Assembly: GCA_001931905.2 (NCBI GenBank)
Contig: MSJI02000766.1
Span: 1 to 64,000, forward strand
From: Cladosporium sp. IMV 00045
Taxonomy: Eukaryota; Ascomycota; Dothideomycetes; Cladosporiales; Cladosporiaceae
DNA: 64,000 nt
Direction of reading: 5' to 3'
Position 1 is the first letter of the stretch. The number at the start of each line of letters is the position of its first letter. Both the position numbers and the translations under genes were made by a program. A model generated the notes under the pieces. It did not search any database and was not told the origin of the DNA. It saw nothing but the letters and a program-made list of their open reading frames with translations. This document shows positions 20,001 to 30,845 of this stretch, in pieces.

Positions 20001-22310
20001 CTAGAGGCAGATTGAGAAATCCTTTTCCTTAGTAACAAACTCCAGGAAGTCTTGCAACTCAGGAACACACTCTGCGGCATCGTCCACAGTGAAAACCGCT
20101 GGTTGGCCGTAAGGCGCCGGCACCTTGACTTCCTGTCCGCCCTCGTATTTTGTGCCAGTCCATACATGCGTGAAAGTGCGGTCCTCATTCCCAGGCAGAT
20201 ACACCTCCAGCTCGTCGACATCGGGATCGACCACGGGCGCCACATACAAGTGAGCACCGAGGTAAAAGCTCTCGAACCTGATCTCCCGTGTCTTCAAATC
20301 ATCTGGGTGGTACATGACTGGAGAGCGGAGCAGTGGCCAGCCCTTCGTTTCACTCTCGGTTTCCAAGACGTGGCGTCTGTACGGGCCAAGGGAGACAAAC
20401 ATGCGGGCGTTGTAGGCGTACCAATCGTAGGTAGACTCGTTTGAGTAGAACTGAGCATTCACAGATGGAATGTTGCCCTCGTGGCTTCGGAATACTGAGC
20501 TGGAAACGGCTGCCATCTCACCCCAACGACCAAGCACTTCGGCAGAGCGAGTCAGATTGTAGTCGTCGTAGGTGAGAGTAGTTGTGTATCCGCCAATATC
20601 GGAGTGCATCTGGGCATAACCGGACAAACCCATGTGGACTTGGCTTGTGATCGCAGACTTGAGGCCATCATTCAAGCCCCAGTTGACATTCTGATCGCCA
20701 ACCCAGAACAGGTTGGTATATCTGGCTGAGCCTGTCGAGGCAGAACGGTGAAACAGCAACGCTTCATCCTCAAGGCCAAGTTCTTCGACAACCCCACGCT
20801 GGAATTTTGCCCAAAGGTAGGGGTAGCGGTTGTGGGAATAGAAGGCATCGCGTACCATTCCAGTAAAGCTGACGTCCGGGGTGATGGGTGTATATTCGCC
20901 AAAGTCCGTCATGAAACCGCTGATGTTGGCGTTCCACACTTGGTCTCGCATGATCTGGGCAAACCATCTTTGAAGATCAGGGTTCGCGATGTCGATGATA
21001 CCAGCTTCTAATCTAGGACCCGAAGAGATTACTGCGGTGCTGTTGGTCGTGGTATTCCAGACAAAGTAGCCGAGAGCATCTGCCTCGTTGTAGAGGTTCC
21101 GGTCGTAGCCAGATTCCTTGCTACTAACGTTTGTAAGGAACGTGTTGACGTAGCTGAGCGTGCGTACGTTGTGGTCGTCCCGGAGACCTTGAACGAACTC
21201 TGGCCACGCCGGGTACAGCTCCTTGTCAGACTCCCAGTTCCACCAAAGCCTGCTAATGTTGACATATGGGCCAGGCTGCTCATGAATACCCTCCCAGTCC
21301 TGCAGCCATACGCCTGCAATCGGACAGCTGAGATTCAAGCCTTGCTGCACGATTCTTCTTACCTTCTCTTCGCCACCTTGAATGCCGAGAATGGCACCAC
21401 TGTCGACCCATTTGGGCAGCGCAGGCATCCTGCCAGTGTACTCCGTGAGTTTTTCAACCGCCTCAAACATGTCACTGCCCTTGCCGAAGGCGCCTGCAAC
21501 GCTAAGGCTGTCGTATCTGACTTCGATCGAGTTCGGATCTTTAAAGTCGAAAGTGGAATACCCGGTAGATTCCTCGTTAAGGTAGAAGAAACCTCCGTTA
21601 GTCGTGATGTAAGAGGGATTTGCCGTGTAAGTAGTGACCTCGTCGCCGCCGTGGAATCCACCGCCCTCATTTTGAAGGCTGGTGATAGGTTCGTCACCTC
21701 GACCAACACCTTGTTCACGAGTGAAGACAGGGACGGTCTGATTCTTCAGTGAGCCGAAAGAAGCCTGCGCACCCAAGCCGTAAATTCCCTCATCGTTGGT
21801 CGATGGAAGCCTCAGGAAGACCTTGTTCAAGCTAACATCGGAGGACGATGTGTTTTCTACCTTGATGTCGAAGGCCACGCGGGGCGGAAGACCTTCCGGA
21901 AGCCAAAGACTGAAGGTATAGGGTGTAGAGATTGTGCCGCAATCGAGAAGAAATCCAGAGATCTGAATAGCTGTAGACAAAGTCGCATTCTCTTGGTGGG
22001 CCAAGTCAATGTTTGTGATGTTTTGGCCTTGGCACTTGTGGCTATCGACATTGGTGATGTTGAACGCTCCATCGGCAGAGGTCTTGATGTCGTTTCCAAC
22101 GCTGGCACTTATGAATGGCCAGCTGGGCTCTGATGACCATATAGTATTATTGCCGTCCGAAAGACGCAGGTTGTCTGACTCCTTCGTGAGAGAGTAAGGC
22201 CCGAACCGCCATGCGTCATGTCCGCCGAGTGATTTTGAGAGACTCAATGGAGACGAGGTTGCTGTAAGAGCCAGCAATGCATAAGAAGCGGCATGTAACC
22301 ACGACGCCAT
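20001..22310 (-). CDS. Secreted GH31 glycosidase, probable sulfoquinovosidase
   Basis: Single-exon 769 aa glycoside hydrolase family 31 protein with an N-terminal signal peptide (hydrophobic stretch ending near residue 25) and many N-x-S/T sites, so extracellular. The catalytic nucleophile is Asp469 in FMTDFGEYTP; the acid/base is Asp539 in WVGDQNVNW. The substrate pocket looks like that of sulfoquinovosidases (EC 3.2.1.199) rather than ordinary alpha-glucosidases. Gln311 (ILGIQGG), Gln337 (WLQDWEG), Arg354 and Trp357 (SRLWWNW) align with the Q-Q-R-W residues I recall for E. coli YihQ and bacterial SQases, and HSDIGGYTT is shared too. The likely reaction is release of sulfoquinovose from plant sulfolipid glycosides. 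It lies beside pectate lyase and beta-xylosidase genes on the same strand. Alpha-glucosidase activity remains the alternative. Confidence 0.9.
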   Translation of the reverse strand: MASWLHAASYALLALTATSSPLSLSKSLGGHDAWRFGPYSLTKESDNLRLSDGNNTIWSSEPSWPFISASVGNDIKTSADGAFNITNVDSHKCQGQNITNIDLAHQENATLSTAIQISGFLLDCGTISTPYTFSLWLPEGLPPRVAFDIKVENTSSSDVSLNKVFLRLPSTNDEGIYGLGAQASFGSLKNQTVPVFTREQGVGRGDEPITSLQNEGGGFHGGDEVTTYTANPSYITTNGGFFYLNEESTGYSTFDFKDPNSIEVRYDSLSVAGAFGKGSDMFEAVEKLTEYTGRMPALPKWVDSGAILGIQGGEEKVRRIVQQGLNLSCPIAGVWLQDWEGIHEQPGPYVNISRLWWNWESDKELYPAWPEFVQGLRDDHNVRTLSYVNTFLTNVSSKESGYDRNLYNEADALGYFVWNTTTNSTAVISSGPRLEAGIIDIANPDLQRWFAQIMRDQVWNANISGFMTDFGEYTPITPDVSFTGMVRDAFYSHNRYPYLWAKFQRGVVEELGLEDEALLFHRSASTGSARYTNLFWVGDQNVNWGLNDGLKSAITSQVHMGLSGYAQMHSDIGGYTTTLTYDDYNLTRSAEVLGRWGEMAAVSSSVFRSHEGNIPSVNAQFYSNESTYDWYAYNARMFVSLGPYRRHVLETESETKGWPLLRSPVMYHPDDLKTREIRFESFYLGAHLYVAPVVDPDVDELEVYLPGNEDRTFTHVWTGTKYEGGQEVKVPAPYGQPAVFTVDDAAECVPELQDFLEFVTKEKDFSICL

Positions 22311-23053
22311 GGTACCGGGAGTTAGCTGTCTGCTACGTTTGAGTAGGAAAGAAAATGCTTGAGAACGTAGTCAATTGATCTGTAGACATCAGCCAATGCG
22401 AGGGAGCTTTATATCGTATCATCGGCGTTTGAAGAGGCCACTTGCAATGGAAGTTGCCTCCATGTGGGCGACTCTGTGGAGAAATCTTTTGAAAGTGTAT
22501 CATTTGATTAATGATCAATGCACCAATCGTTCAATTCCGTCTTGAGCCGAAGTAAAGCATCGCCTTCTTCGAGTCAAGCGACGTAGCATTCGAAGGTATT
22601 TTGGACCCGTACATGACACGCTACAGTGGGGAATGACGGGGTTTGACGAGCATTCCCTGCGGGCATGTGGGCGTGAAAAACGTGGAGGGAGGTGGACAGT
22701 GGACCTTGGTTGAAGCTTATGAATGTTTTCACCCGGCTGAAGTGTCTTCCGCATTAACGTCATCGCAAGCACTCTGTTCCACCCTGACCATTCCGAAATT
22801 GATTCAATTCACTTACGCTACCAGCCAATTCGAGAATGTTAGGCGAGACATCGTCTGATTTAATGTTGGAGCAGACAGCAAAGTTTTCTTGTATCCAACT
22901 TGACCATGGCTTAGGTGGAATGAGAAGCTGCATCGGGTGAACCTCATGAACTTCATTTGCTTGCTATTCGGAAAGCCGAATATCGCTATCGAAAGCGAGA
23001 ATGGTGTACCCTCAAACCACACCCAACCAAAAGAGCATGCATTCTTGATAAGC
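22311..23053. other. Intergenic region, GH31 promoter
   Basis: About 740 bp between two minus-strand genes. It holds the GH31 promoter and the 3' end of the pectate lyase gene; no gene was supported. Confidence 0.4.
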
Positions 23054-24119
23054 TCATACCCCAATCTCCTCCGATGGTCCCGCAAAATACATGATGTCGT
23101 TCGGCACATCGTATGGATCACGTAAAACGTAGTCGTAGTACTTCCTCGCATCGAAGACCTCCTCGCTGCGGACGTCCAGCATGGTCTCGCCGGTGCAGTC
23201 CTTGAAGACCAACCAGTTCGACTTGATCGTCGCATTTGGACCTGCGACAAGGGGATCATTGACATTCTCATAATAGGACGTCTCGACTAGCAGACTTGTG
23301 TTGCCTCGTGCATAGTTTCCGTATGAAGTAATGTTGCGATGGTAGTTGTTGTACATGTGGCACATCTCCAGATTGTCGGCGCTAGGATTGCGAGCGTGAG
23401 TGGTGTTGAAGAAGTTGTCGTTGATTGTAACCTTGGCAGTCACATTACTCGTCCAGCCGATGCCGAAAGCTTTGTTGTGTTCGGATAAGATGCTGTTAGA
23501 GACCGTGATGTAGTCTGAGTCGCGGCGTAGGTCAATAAGACCATCGTTCATTCTAGCAAACTGTCGAGGATATGGTCAGTCGCTGAAGGCTGACCGTGGC
23601 TGTGAAGTTTTGAAATGCATCGCTCACCTTGACATGATCGATCCAGATATTAGTACCAGTGTCTACTTGTATGCCATCCCAGTCTTCAGTTTTGCCTGCC
23701 CAATCTTCGGGAATCCGAGTATCTGAGATCTCGAGGTTCCGCAAAATGATGTTGCTTTGCTGCTTAATCGTGAAACCACCACCAATCAGGTGGGCCGTAG
23801 CATTAATGCCGATGATAGTCTTGTTGCTGGCAATTGGTATCTCGTAACCTAATGGGTCTGAAATAATCTCTCCATCGACCCGAATGATCAATGGTTCGTC
23901 GCTACCGGCGTAGGTCTTCAGCTCTTCATGGGTTGTTGCGACGACCACACTACCACCGCGTCCGCCGTATGTTCCGCCATTGAGTGAAGCGAAGCCGTGT
24001 GCCTCATCTTCACATCGTTCACAATCTAGGACTTGGCGTTTCGTTGGCGCGCTAGCGACAAGCTGTGAGAGTAGGATGTCAAAGACGACATAGATGTTTG
24101 CCACAAGTGATCCAGCCAT
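23054..24119 (-). CDS. Secreted pectate lyase, polysaccharide lyase family 1 type
   Basis: 332 aa; exons 24119-23628 and 23560-23054 with a 67 bp intron. MAGSLVANIYVVFDILLSQL is a signal peptide, then a KR site at about residue 27. The parallel beta-helix signature runs from LIIRVDGEI through KTIIGINATAHLIGGGFTI, NIILRNLEI, WDGIQVDTGTNIWIDHVK (interrupted by the intron) and MNDGLIDLRRDSDYITVS, as in calcium-dependent pectate/pectin lyases. The joined junction reads IDHVKFARMNDG. It cleaves pectin of plant cell walls by beta-elimination. A TTTAGCC (GGCTAAA in the gene's direction) lies about 140 bp upstream of the start. The neighbouring GH31 and GH43 genes are on the same strand. Confidence 0.9.
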
Positions 24120-24613
24120 GTTGTCCGTATAAGCAGATAGGTACATCTCTACCTCAGACTACTGTCAAAGCACGCCTTATATGCAAGCTACCTCACCTTA
24201 GAGCCTCCTCTCATTGACAAGCATGTGATGTGACTCGCGAGTCTTGCAACCAAGTGCATATTTAGCCGGCAGGAAAGTCTGTACGAATGCCATGGCGGAA
24301 TCGAATTACGCCGGCAGCGTTAAGGCTATATATATGGTCGATCACTGGTCATGGAGAAGCATCAGCCTCGGGATTAATGGGGACACCCTGGGAATAGTGA
24401 GGGGTGTGCAACTGCTGTATGCTTGGTTTACGTGGACGTCAGATCTGAGCACTGTGCATTCCTCGCGAGTGAAGATCCGAACGCAAACGATGTTGTGATT
24501 CGATCCGATTCTTTCTCAGTTGATATGATTGTACGGCTAGACGTGGCAGCTTTCAAAGACCACTAATTTCTACACGACGCCGGGAATGAACTGATGTATG
24601 GCTCTATATAGAT
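24120..24613. other. Pectate lyase promoter region
   Basis: About 490 bp between the pectate lyase start and the GH43 stop; contains TATATA near 24330 and the GGCTAAA site noted separately. No gene was seen. Confidence 0.4.
24261..24267 (-). promoter_or_regulatory. GGCTAAA, possible XlnR/XYR1 site upstream of pectate lyase
   Basis: TTTAGCC on the plus strand reads GGCTAAA toward the pectate lyase gene, about 140 bp before its ATG. GGCTAAA is the consensus of the xylanolytic activator XlnR/XYR1. A 7-mer like this is expected several times by chance in 64 kb, so this is only suggestive. Confidence 0.3.
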
Positions 24614-26264
24614 CTAAGACTCGAACGATGCAAATTTGAACACAGCAGGTTGCAGGCACCGCTCCATCTCCCCAAAAGCATATAGCCCCAGCATCATGCC
24701 TGTGAAAGCAGCTCCGACTTGCGGATCGCGGGTCATGACAGCTGTGCTCACGGAACCAACCCATGTAACGTTTCCAAGGTTGCTTGATGCTTTTGCAATG
24801 TGCAGCTCCCGGAATCCAAGTTTGTACGTCAAATCCTGACAATCGACAAGTAGAAGCACATCTGCGTCGGCAGTCTCCAATGGGATGTCGACCACGTCTC
24901 CCTCGGCAGGTCGAAATCGAATAAATCGCTGGTTGCCAGATGGTGCACGGCGTATGCCAATGCTGCTGTACGTGAAGTAATTCCACCAGACTACGGTACC
25001 GGCTTCGGTTCGAATCGATTCAGGCTTGAAGCTAAGCTGCGTCGACCACAGTGTTCGACGTGAAGTCTGCTTGCGGAGGAACGTGGTCGGCGCGGCTGGA
25101 ACGCCGAGGTTGTAAGGACCTCCGTAAAGCTCGAGATGTTGTGGTGTACCTGTTAAAGCAAAGTCACGCTTGATGGGAGTATCTACTTTCGTCAGTCAAG
25201 GGCTCAGTTGAGGAGGTTGAGCACTCACTTTTGCGATACCATCCAAGCTGCATCTCTGGTGCACTGAAGTCGTCACGCCAGCGTTTCGGCTGCTCCAAAT
25301 GATATCCTTCTGGAACCTCTTGTTGCAGACTGATGGCTTTGCCATTGTTGAAGATGGGCCAGTCATTTTCCCATTCAACGGGAATGAGTATTGTTTCTCT
25401 GCCGAAGACAGAGGTGTGAAATTTGTCTTCATATTTCAAAGGGCGAACAGCCAAGCTCACAGCCCACCATCGACCCTTCTCATCAGTGACCAGATCGCAA
25501 TGTCCAGTGTTTTGAATCTCATCTTGGGTAGTGTTGCGCCAGAGTGGATTCTGCGGACCTAGCTCGTACGGACCGAATGGACTTTCTTTGCTTCTCATCA
25601 CCCACTCGCTATGTCCTGATTCTGTTCCACCCTCAGCAGTGAACAGATAGTAATATCCACCGCGCTTGAAGATGTGCGAGCCTTCTGACACTCCAGAGCT
25701 CGACTCCCTAATCATGCGAGGCTGCGATGTCGAGTTTCCGCTCTCCAGATCGATGGTGCAGACGTGAATAGAGAAATCTTTTAGTTTACTCGTTGGTGAC
25801 CGATCAGCTTTGCGATACGTGGTCGACAAATAGACCGTTCCATCATCATCCCAGAAGAGGTCTTGATCAAATCCAGGTTGGTCAAAATGAACAGGATCCG
25901 ACCAAGATGCTGAATCCCATATGTCGGTTGTCTTGACGTAGAAACCTCGCGGCCATACCCGGTCGTCCACTTGTGGTCTGTAGCGATCAAACACCGCTGT
26001 GGTGAGGTAAAACACGCCATCGTAATATCGAAAAGTTGCGGCCCAGACACCACCGCCAGGCTCGACTGTCTTGATATCTAGCTGGCTTTTCCTCGTCAAT
26101 GCATGTCCAATTAGCTTCCAGTCGATCAAGTCGGTACTGTGGTATATTGCAGCTCCGGGGAAATATTCGAAGGTTGAGGTGGTACAATAGTAGTCTGAAC
26201 CCACTCGGATGATCGATGGATCAGGGTTGAATCCCGGTATAATTGGGTTGTTGATGATAGGCAT
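24614..26264 (-). CDS. GH43 beta-xylosidase, intracellular
   Basis: 535 aa, exons 26264-25229 and 25185-24614 (43 bp intron). The five-bladed propeller residues are visible: base Asp15 in GFNPDPS, pKa-modulating Asp133 in GFDQDLFWDD and acid Glu194 in SEGSHIFK. The C-terminal 200 residues form the beta-sandwich extension usual for beta-xylosidases of this length. There is no signal peptide, so it probably acts on imported xylo-oligosaccharides in the cytosol. An in-frame ATG at 26282 would add six residues; 26264 (MPIINNPIIPG) fits the family. It is divergent from an MFS sugar transporter, a common arrangement of importer and intracellular glycosidase. Arabinofuranosidase activity is an alternative. 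Confidence 0.92.
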
Positions 26265-26942
26265 TTTGGTATTCCAGATCACACGACAAACTGGAGAGTT
26301 GAGCCTGCAGAATCATGTGCAATTCTTGATTGCTTTACCATCGGTAAAGGAGCTAATAGAACTCCGCCGTCGCCTATATCAGGCGAGTTTGTTACAGTCG
26401 AGGTGTTGAGCCAAGATGTAGGACCAAGAGCGGAAAATTATCTTGCAGAAATGTTTGGCTCTGAAGGATGGCGAACGCGGGGTGTTGTTCATGTGTCAAT
26501 CGGTTTCCATCAATCACCGTCGGCAGACACGCGTTTGCGTATGCTTTGAAATAGGGTTCATACCACATCCAGGAGGTCCACCAATCACGAGAACAAAGAT
26601 CGACATGGATCGACAGAGAGTTAAGCACAACAACAAAGCTATCGCTAAAGCTTCTCGTGACATGAACATCAACATCCTTATCGTTGTATTCATCGTTATT
26701 GCCCCTCACGTTGCCAAGTCAAGCAATGCAGCATACCTGCTTTGCCTCGTGTATAGCTGTAACGAAGAACCGAAGACAGAACCTCCTGTGGCTTGATGAT
26801 CCGGCTAAAAGCAAGTTGTGATGGCACACATATTGGGTATTATAAGCAGTCAGCCATGATAGTAAGGTATATTACCTCCTAGTCTACTCCGCAGACTAAC
26901 AAATACTATCTCAAGCCCTAAGTCACCTTCACCATCGACAAC
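26265..26942. other. Divergent promoter, GH43 / sugar transporter
   Basis: About 680 bp shared upstream region of the beta-xylosidase and the sugar transporter. It contains a GGCTAAA at 26803-26809 and TATTATAAGC near 26838. Open frames here are accidental. Confidence 0.5.
26803..26809 (+). promoter_or_regulatory. GGCTAAA, possible XlnR/XYR1 site
   Basis: GGCTAAA on the plus strand, 134 bp upstream of the sugar-transporter ATG and within the promoter shared with the GH43 beta-xylosidase. It matches the XlnR/XYR1 consensus and fits the xylan-related neighbours, but a single 7-mer is weak evidence. Confidence 0.35.
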
Positions 26943-28821
26943 ATGGCAGTGAAGAAACAAAGGGTCTACGCCTGGTATGTCTGCCTTGTGGCAGCGCTTT
27001 CGATGATTCTGTATGGTTATGATTCCTCGACATTCAATGCTATCCAAGGCTCGCCGAACTGGAAGGAATACTTCCATAACCCTGGCCCGAATGTTATCGG
27101 TTCCGTAAATACAGCATATACCGTGGGTGGCATCGTCGCTGGTATGTCTTGTTCAAAGATCGAAGTGCAAGATGAATTCGCTCACACGGCGACCTAGGTG
27201 TGTTCTTCTCAGCTCCCATCTCAGACCGATGGGGTCGCAAAGTAGCGTATGTCAAAGTCCAAAGCGTTCTAAACGGACAACGCTGAAGTCTTGCACCAGA
27301 ATCATGGTCGGCTGTGTGATTGTCATCGCAGCCACCTTTGTCTCGACATTCTCTTCACGCCACATGGGCGGCATGATCGCAGGTCGTGCGATTGTCGGCA
27401 TCGGTCAGGGAATTGCGTTGCCAGCTGGACCAACTTATATCAGTGAAAGTGAGTGAGCAGCTTATCAAAGATATCGCTTCAAACGATAAAGGATCTGATT
27501 CGTCCCGTGCAGTTGCCCCTGCTGAATCAAGAGGAGCGATCATGAGTTTTTGGTAAGATTCTCGAGGAAGAACAGCTCCTTTTCAGGACCATTGTCATGG
27601 TAGAACACTTACACCCTTCCAGGCAAATGAACTTCTCCGTCGGCAGTTTCCTCGCCTACTGGATCAACTACGCCTGCTCCAACTACAGCGACCGGCTGGG
27701 CGACTGGGACTGGCGCACGACGCTGATTTTCCAGCTTCTCGCGCCGTTGATCATCATCCCCCTGATCTATTTCTGCCCCGAAAGCCCTCGCTGGTACATC
27801 AAGAAAGATCGTGTCGAAGAAGCCGTCAAAGCCCTGCAGTTGATCAGAGAAGACAACGAACGCGTGCAGGCCGAGGCGAGCGATATCTGCCGTGCCATTC
27901 AGTTCGAGAAAGACAATAACATCACGGGCTATTCGGCGCTTTGGAAAGATAAATCGATCAGACGTCGCTTGCGTGAGTAGCAGCAGACCAGCAAACTTCT
28001 CAAGATCGCAGCTAACAAGATTTTCCATTGCAGTCCTCGCAATCCTCCTAAACGTCGGCCAGCAACTCTCCGGCCAAGGCTCGCTGAACAACTACAGCAC
28101 CATCATCTACCAAAACGTCTTCTCCAACAACTCCACCATCCAACTCATCAACGCGCTCAACGGCACCTTCGGAATCCTCTTCACGCTCAACGCAACCTGG
28201 ATCGTCGACCGCTACGGCCGCCGCTTCCTCCTGCTAGTCGGCGCCATCGGCATGGCAGTCTGCATGATCACGGCCGCCGCCGTCGTGACGGAAACTCCAG
28301 GCGGCTCCGACGGTGAGAAGTCTCGGCCAATCGGCATCGCGACTGTTTTCTTAATGTTCCTGTTCGCGTTTTTCTTCAAGCCTTCGTGGGGCGCCACGAC
28401 GTGGATTTGGACCGGCGAGATCTTCAGCATGAACGTGCGCAACCAGGCCATCGCCATCGCGGCGCAGTCGCAGAATGTCGCGAATGCGGTGTTGCAGCAG
28501 ATCTTCCCGTTGTTCCTGGCAAATAAGGGCTTTTATGCGTAAGTTGAAGACCTTGCGAGCGCGGCAATCCCGTTTAGAGGAAGCTCTTGGCTGACATTTG
28601 ATACCAGAATGTACATGTTCGGCGCCATCTGCGTGCTGCTTTTCTTCTATGTGTGGTTCTTCATTCCGGAAACGAAGAATGTGCCTTTGGAAGAGATAGA
28701 CATTCTGTTCGGTGGAGCTGTGCATACGGATGCAGAGATTGAAACGAAGCAGGGTGCGGTCACTGTTGAGTTGGTGGAGCAGTCGGCGGGTAAGCGAGGG
28801 TCTGGTGACGACCATGCCTAG
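26943..28821 (+). CDS. MFS sugar transporter
   Basis: 501 aa, twelve-helix sugar-porter family protein, plasma membrane. Seven exons: 26943-27141, 27198-27246, 27300-27448, 27513-27552, 27623-27972, 28034-28538, 28608-28821; all phases agree. Signatures: YGYDSSTFNAIQGS in helix 1, DRWGRKVA after helix 2, GRAIVGIGQGIALPAGPTYISE, PESPRWYI before the central loop, GQQLSGQGSLNNYS in helix 7, DRYGRRF, and PETKNVPLEEID at the end. Resembles fungal lactose/xylose/cello-oligosaccharide permeases. Divergent from the GH43 beta-xylosidase, so import of xylose or xylo-oligosaccharides is the likely role; substrate not provable here. Confidence 0.93.
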
Positions 28822-29054
28822 TTTGAGATTGTCAATGAGATGCTTCCGGGAATATGGGTAACGACGACTTCAAGTCGTTAGATGACCACAATAATATGTA
28901 CGCTCTGATCCATGGACAACGTGTGAATGCATGCACGCCTCTTCACGTGTCATCTCCAAACAGCAACTGACAGAGTGCCCAACCACAAGTGAGTCCGAAT
29001 TTGAGCAGGAAATCGGGTATCATGACTGCGTACAGATATAGAGAAGTATTATGA

Positions 29055-30845
29055 TCAAGCATCGTCGCTGCCTGCTGTTTTAACGCCATCCTCGTTAGCC
29101 AAGGCCTTCTTCCAAGCGCTTTCAAATCCCTGGGCTCCAGCAGTCTGGGGCTGAGGTTCATCGTCTTGGACGGCAACGTTTGTCGTTTCCGGTAGCGGTG
29201 CCCCTGCGCTCTTAGCCGGATCCACCGGCTCCGGGTGGACGATGATTCCAGATTCGACGAAGGAGGGTTGCTCTGGCTCAGCAGGTTGCACCTTTGGCGC
29301 ACTTGCTGGCGCGTTGTCATCTTCTGCTAGCTCATATTCGATGTTGCTCGAGTAGATTACCGCAGCGAAGGCCTCGAGATCAGGGACCTGCTCCATGGCA
29401 GCCAAATATTCGTTGCCCATCGACTCTTGCGGCGCGATCCCTGCGAGAGTCTCAAGCTCAGCTGTGCCGAGCATGGAGTGCGCTTGCCTGCAGAAGACGG
29501 GCAGAATGTGTGCGATCTTGCACTTGACGTCTGAGATCTCGGTAACCCGCGGTGCATTGTCCCTAGCCAGCCCGCCAGTGTTGAAAGCCTCCATGCCAAC
29601 ACGGTGGTCGATCAGGTTGGAGAAACCAGAGTCAAGCAGGCGGGTCAAGACGAAAGAAAACGTAGGTGAGTCGATTAGGTCGGATGTTTCGTCCAGCAAT
29701 TTCCGCAAGGCATGAGTGATCTCCATCTCAGATGACATCGGATCCTGCGCGGCGTCGTGTGAGGGTGATTCATCGCTGTCAGACATGCCGGCCTGCCTGA
29801 TGACAAACTGCTCTTCCTCCTGTGGTGGCAGCAAGTAAGGAAGCCATCTCATCTGGCGGCGTTCTTCATCTGTCGAGCCCTCGATTTGTTTCCGCACCTG
29901 CATAATCAGATCGGACAAACGTTCCATGCTAATGTCTTCCCTGATGTTCACAGCTCCAAAGACGTCTTTCACTGCAGCCATGACGCGCTCCATCATATGC
30001 TTACTGCCGCGGTGTAGGAGCCACCAGCTGAATGTAAGGTACTTGCGATTTGTTTCAAAGTCGTTTCCGTAGAAGTTCTCGATATTATCGTCATCCCGGT
30101 TCTCCAAAGAAATCGTGGAAGATTGCGTGTTGACTTGCGGGTTGGCCAAGCTGACCACAGAGGAGAGGTAAGTGCGTCGGCCGAGCAGGTTGAGTTGGAT
30201 TCGAGTAAGGATGTTGAGTAGGGAAATTGTGTAGAGCAGCGTGAGCGCCCGCGTGATAGCTGAAAACATATCAGTATTTGCTTGACCTGGCGACAGACTC
30301 TTGACCTACAATTTATTTTCATCTCCTGCCAGAGTTGCGCTTTGCTCCGCTTGGGCCTTAGCCCGTTATCTCCCACACTGCTCGCCATCTGGCTGGCGTG
30401 TACAAAGCTGCCGCTGCTCGCATCGTCGGTCACACTGGGCGGTACCGAAGGATATTCTGTCGAAGCCGCTTCCGACTGGCCCAAGCGATTCAACCTCTCT
30501 TGCCTCTCTTGCTGTAGCTGTTCGGTGATCTGTTCGACGGGAAGGGCACCGATGATCTCATCTCGGATGGTTGGGAGTAATGCCAGGACGGTGTAGGTGC
30601 AGTCTTCTTGGTTTTGCTCAAATCGGCGTCGCAAGCTGCATGCATGTCAGCGCTACCCTTCGCAGTTGATAGAATCGCATATCATACTTTTCTTTCGCGA
30701 TCCGGTCCTCACTCATGCGCTGCCGCGCCTCTGAGATCTTGCCCAGCACATACTGCCCGGCGACGTAACCAGCGCCGATAACGCCGGCGCCAATGGCGAT
30801 GTTGGTGCAATTGCGTCGGAACCAGCGACGCGTAGCTGCAATCAT
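29055..30845 (-). CDS. PEX3: Peroxin-3, peroxisomal membrane biogenesis factor
   Basis: 562 aa; exons 30845-30688, 30635-30310, 30259-29055. The N-terminus MIAATRRWFRRNCTN followed by the helix IGAGVIGAGYVAGQYVLG is the ER/peroxisome membrane anchor of PEX3. Further family blocks are RRRFEQNQEDCTYTVLALLP, the AQLWQEMKI to ALTLLYTISLLNIL junction restored by intron 2, and QLNLLGRRTYLSSVVSLA. PEX3 recruits PEX19 carrying peroxisomal membrane proteins. The C-terminus has an extended Pro/Glu-rich tail. Housekeeping gene, intact. Introns 52 and 50 bp. Confidence 0.96.
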
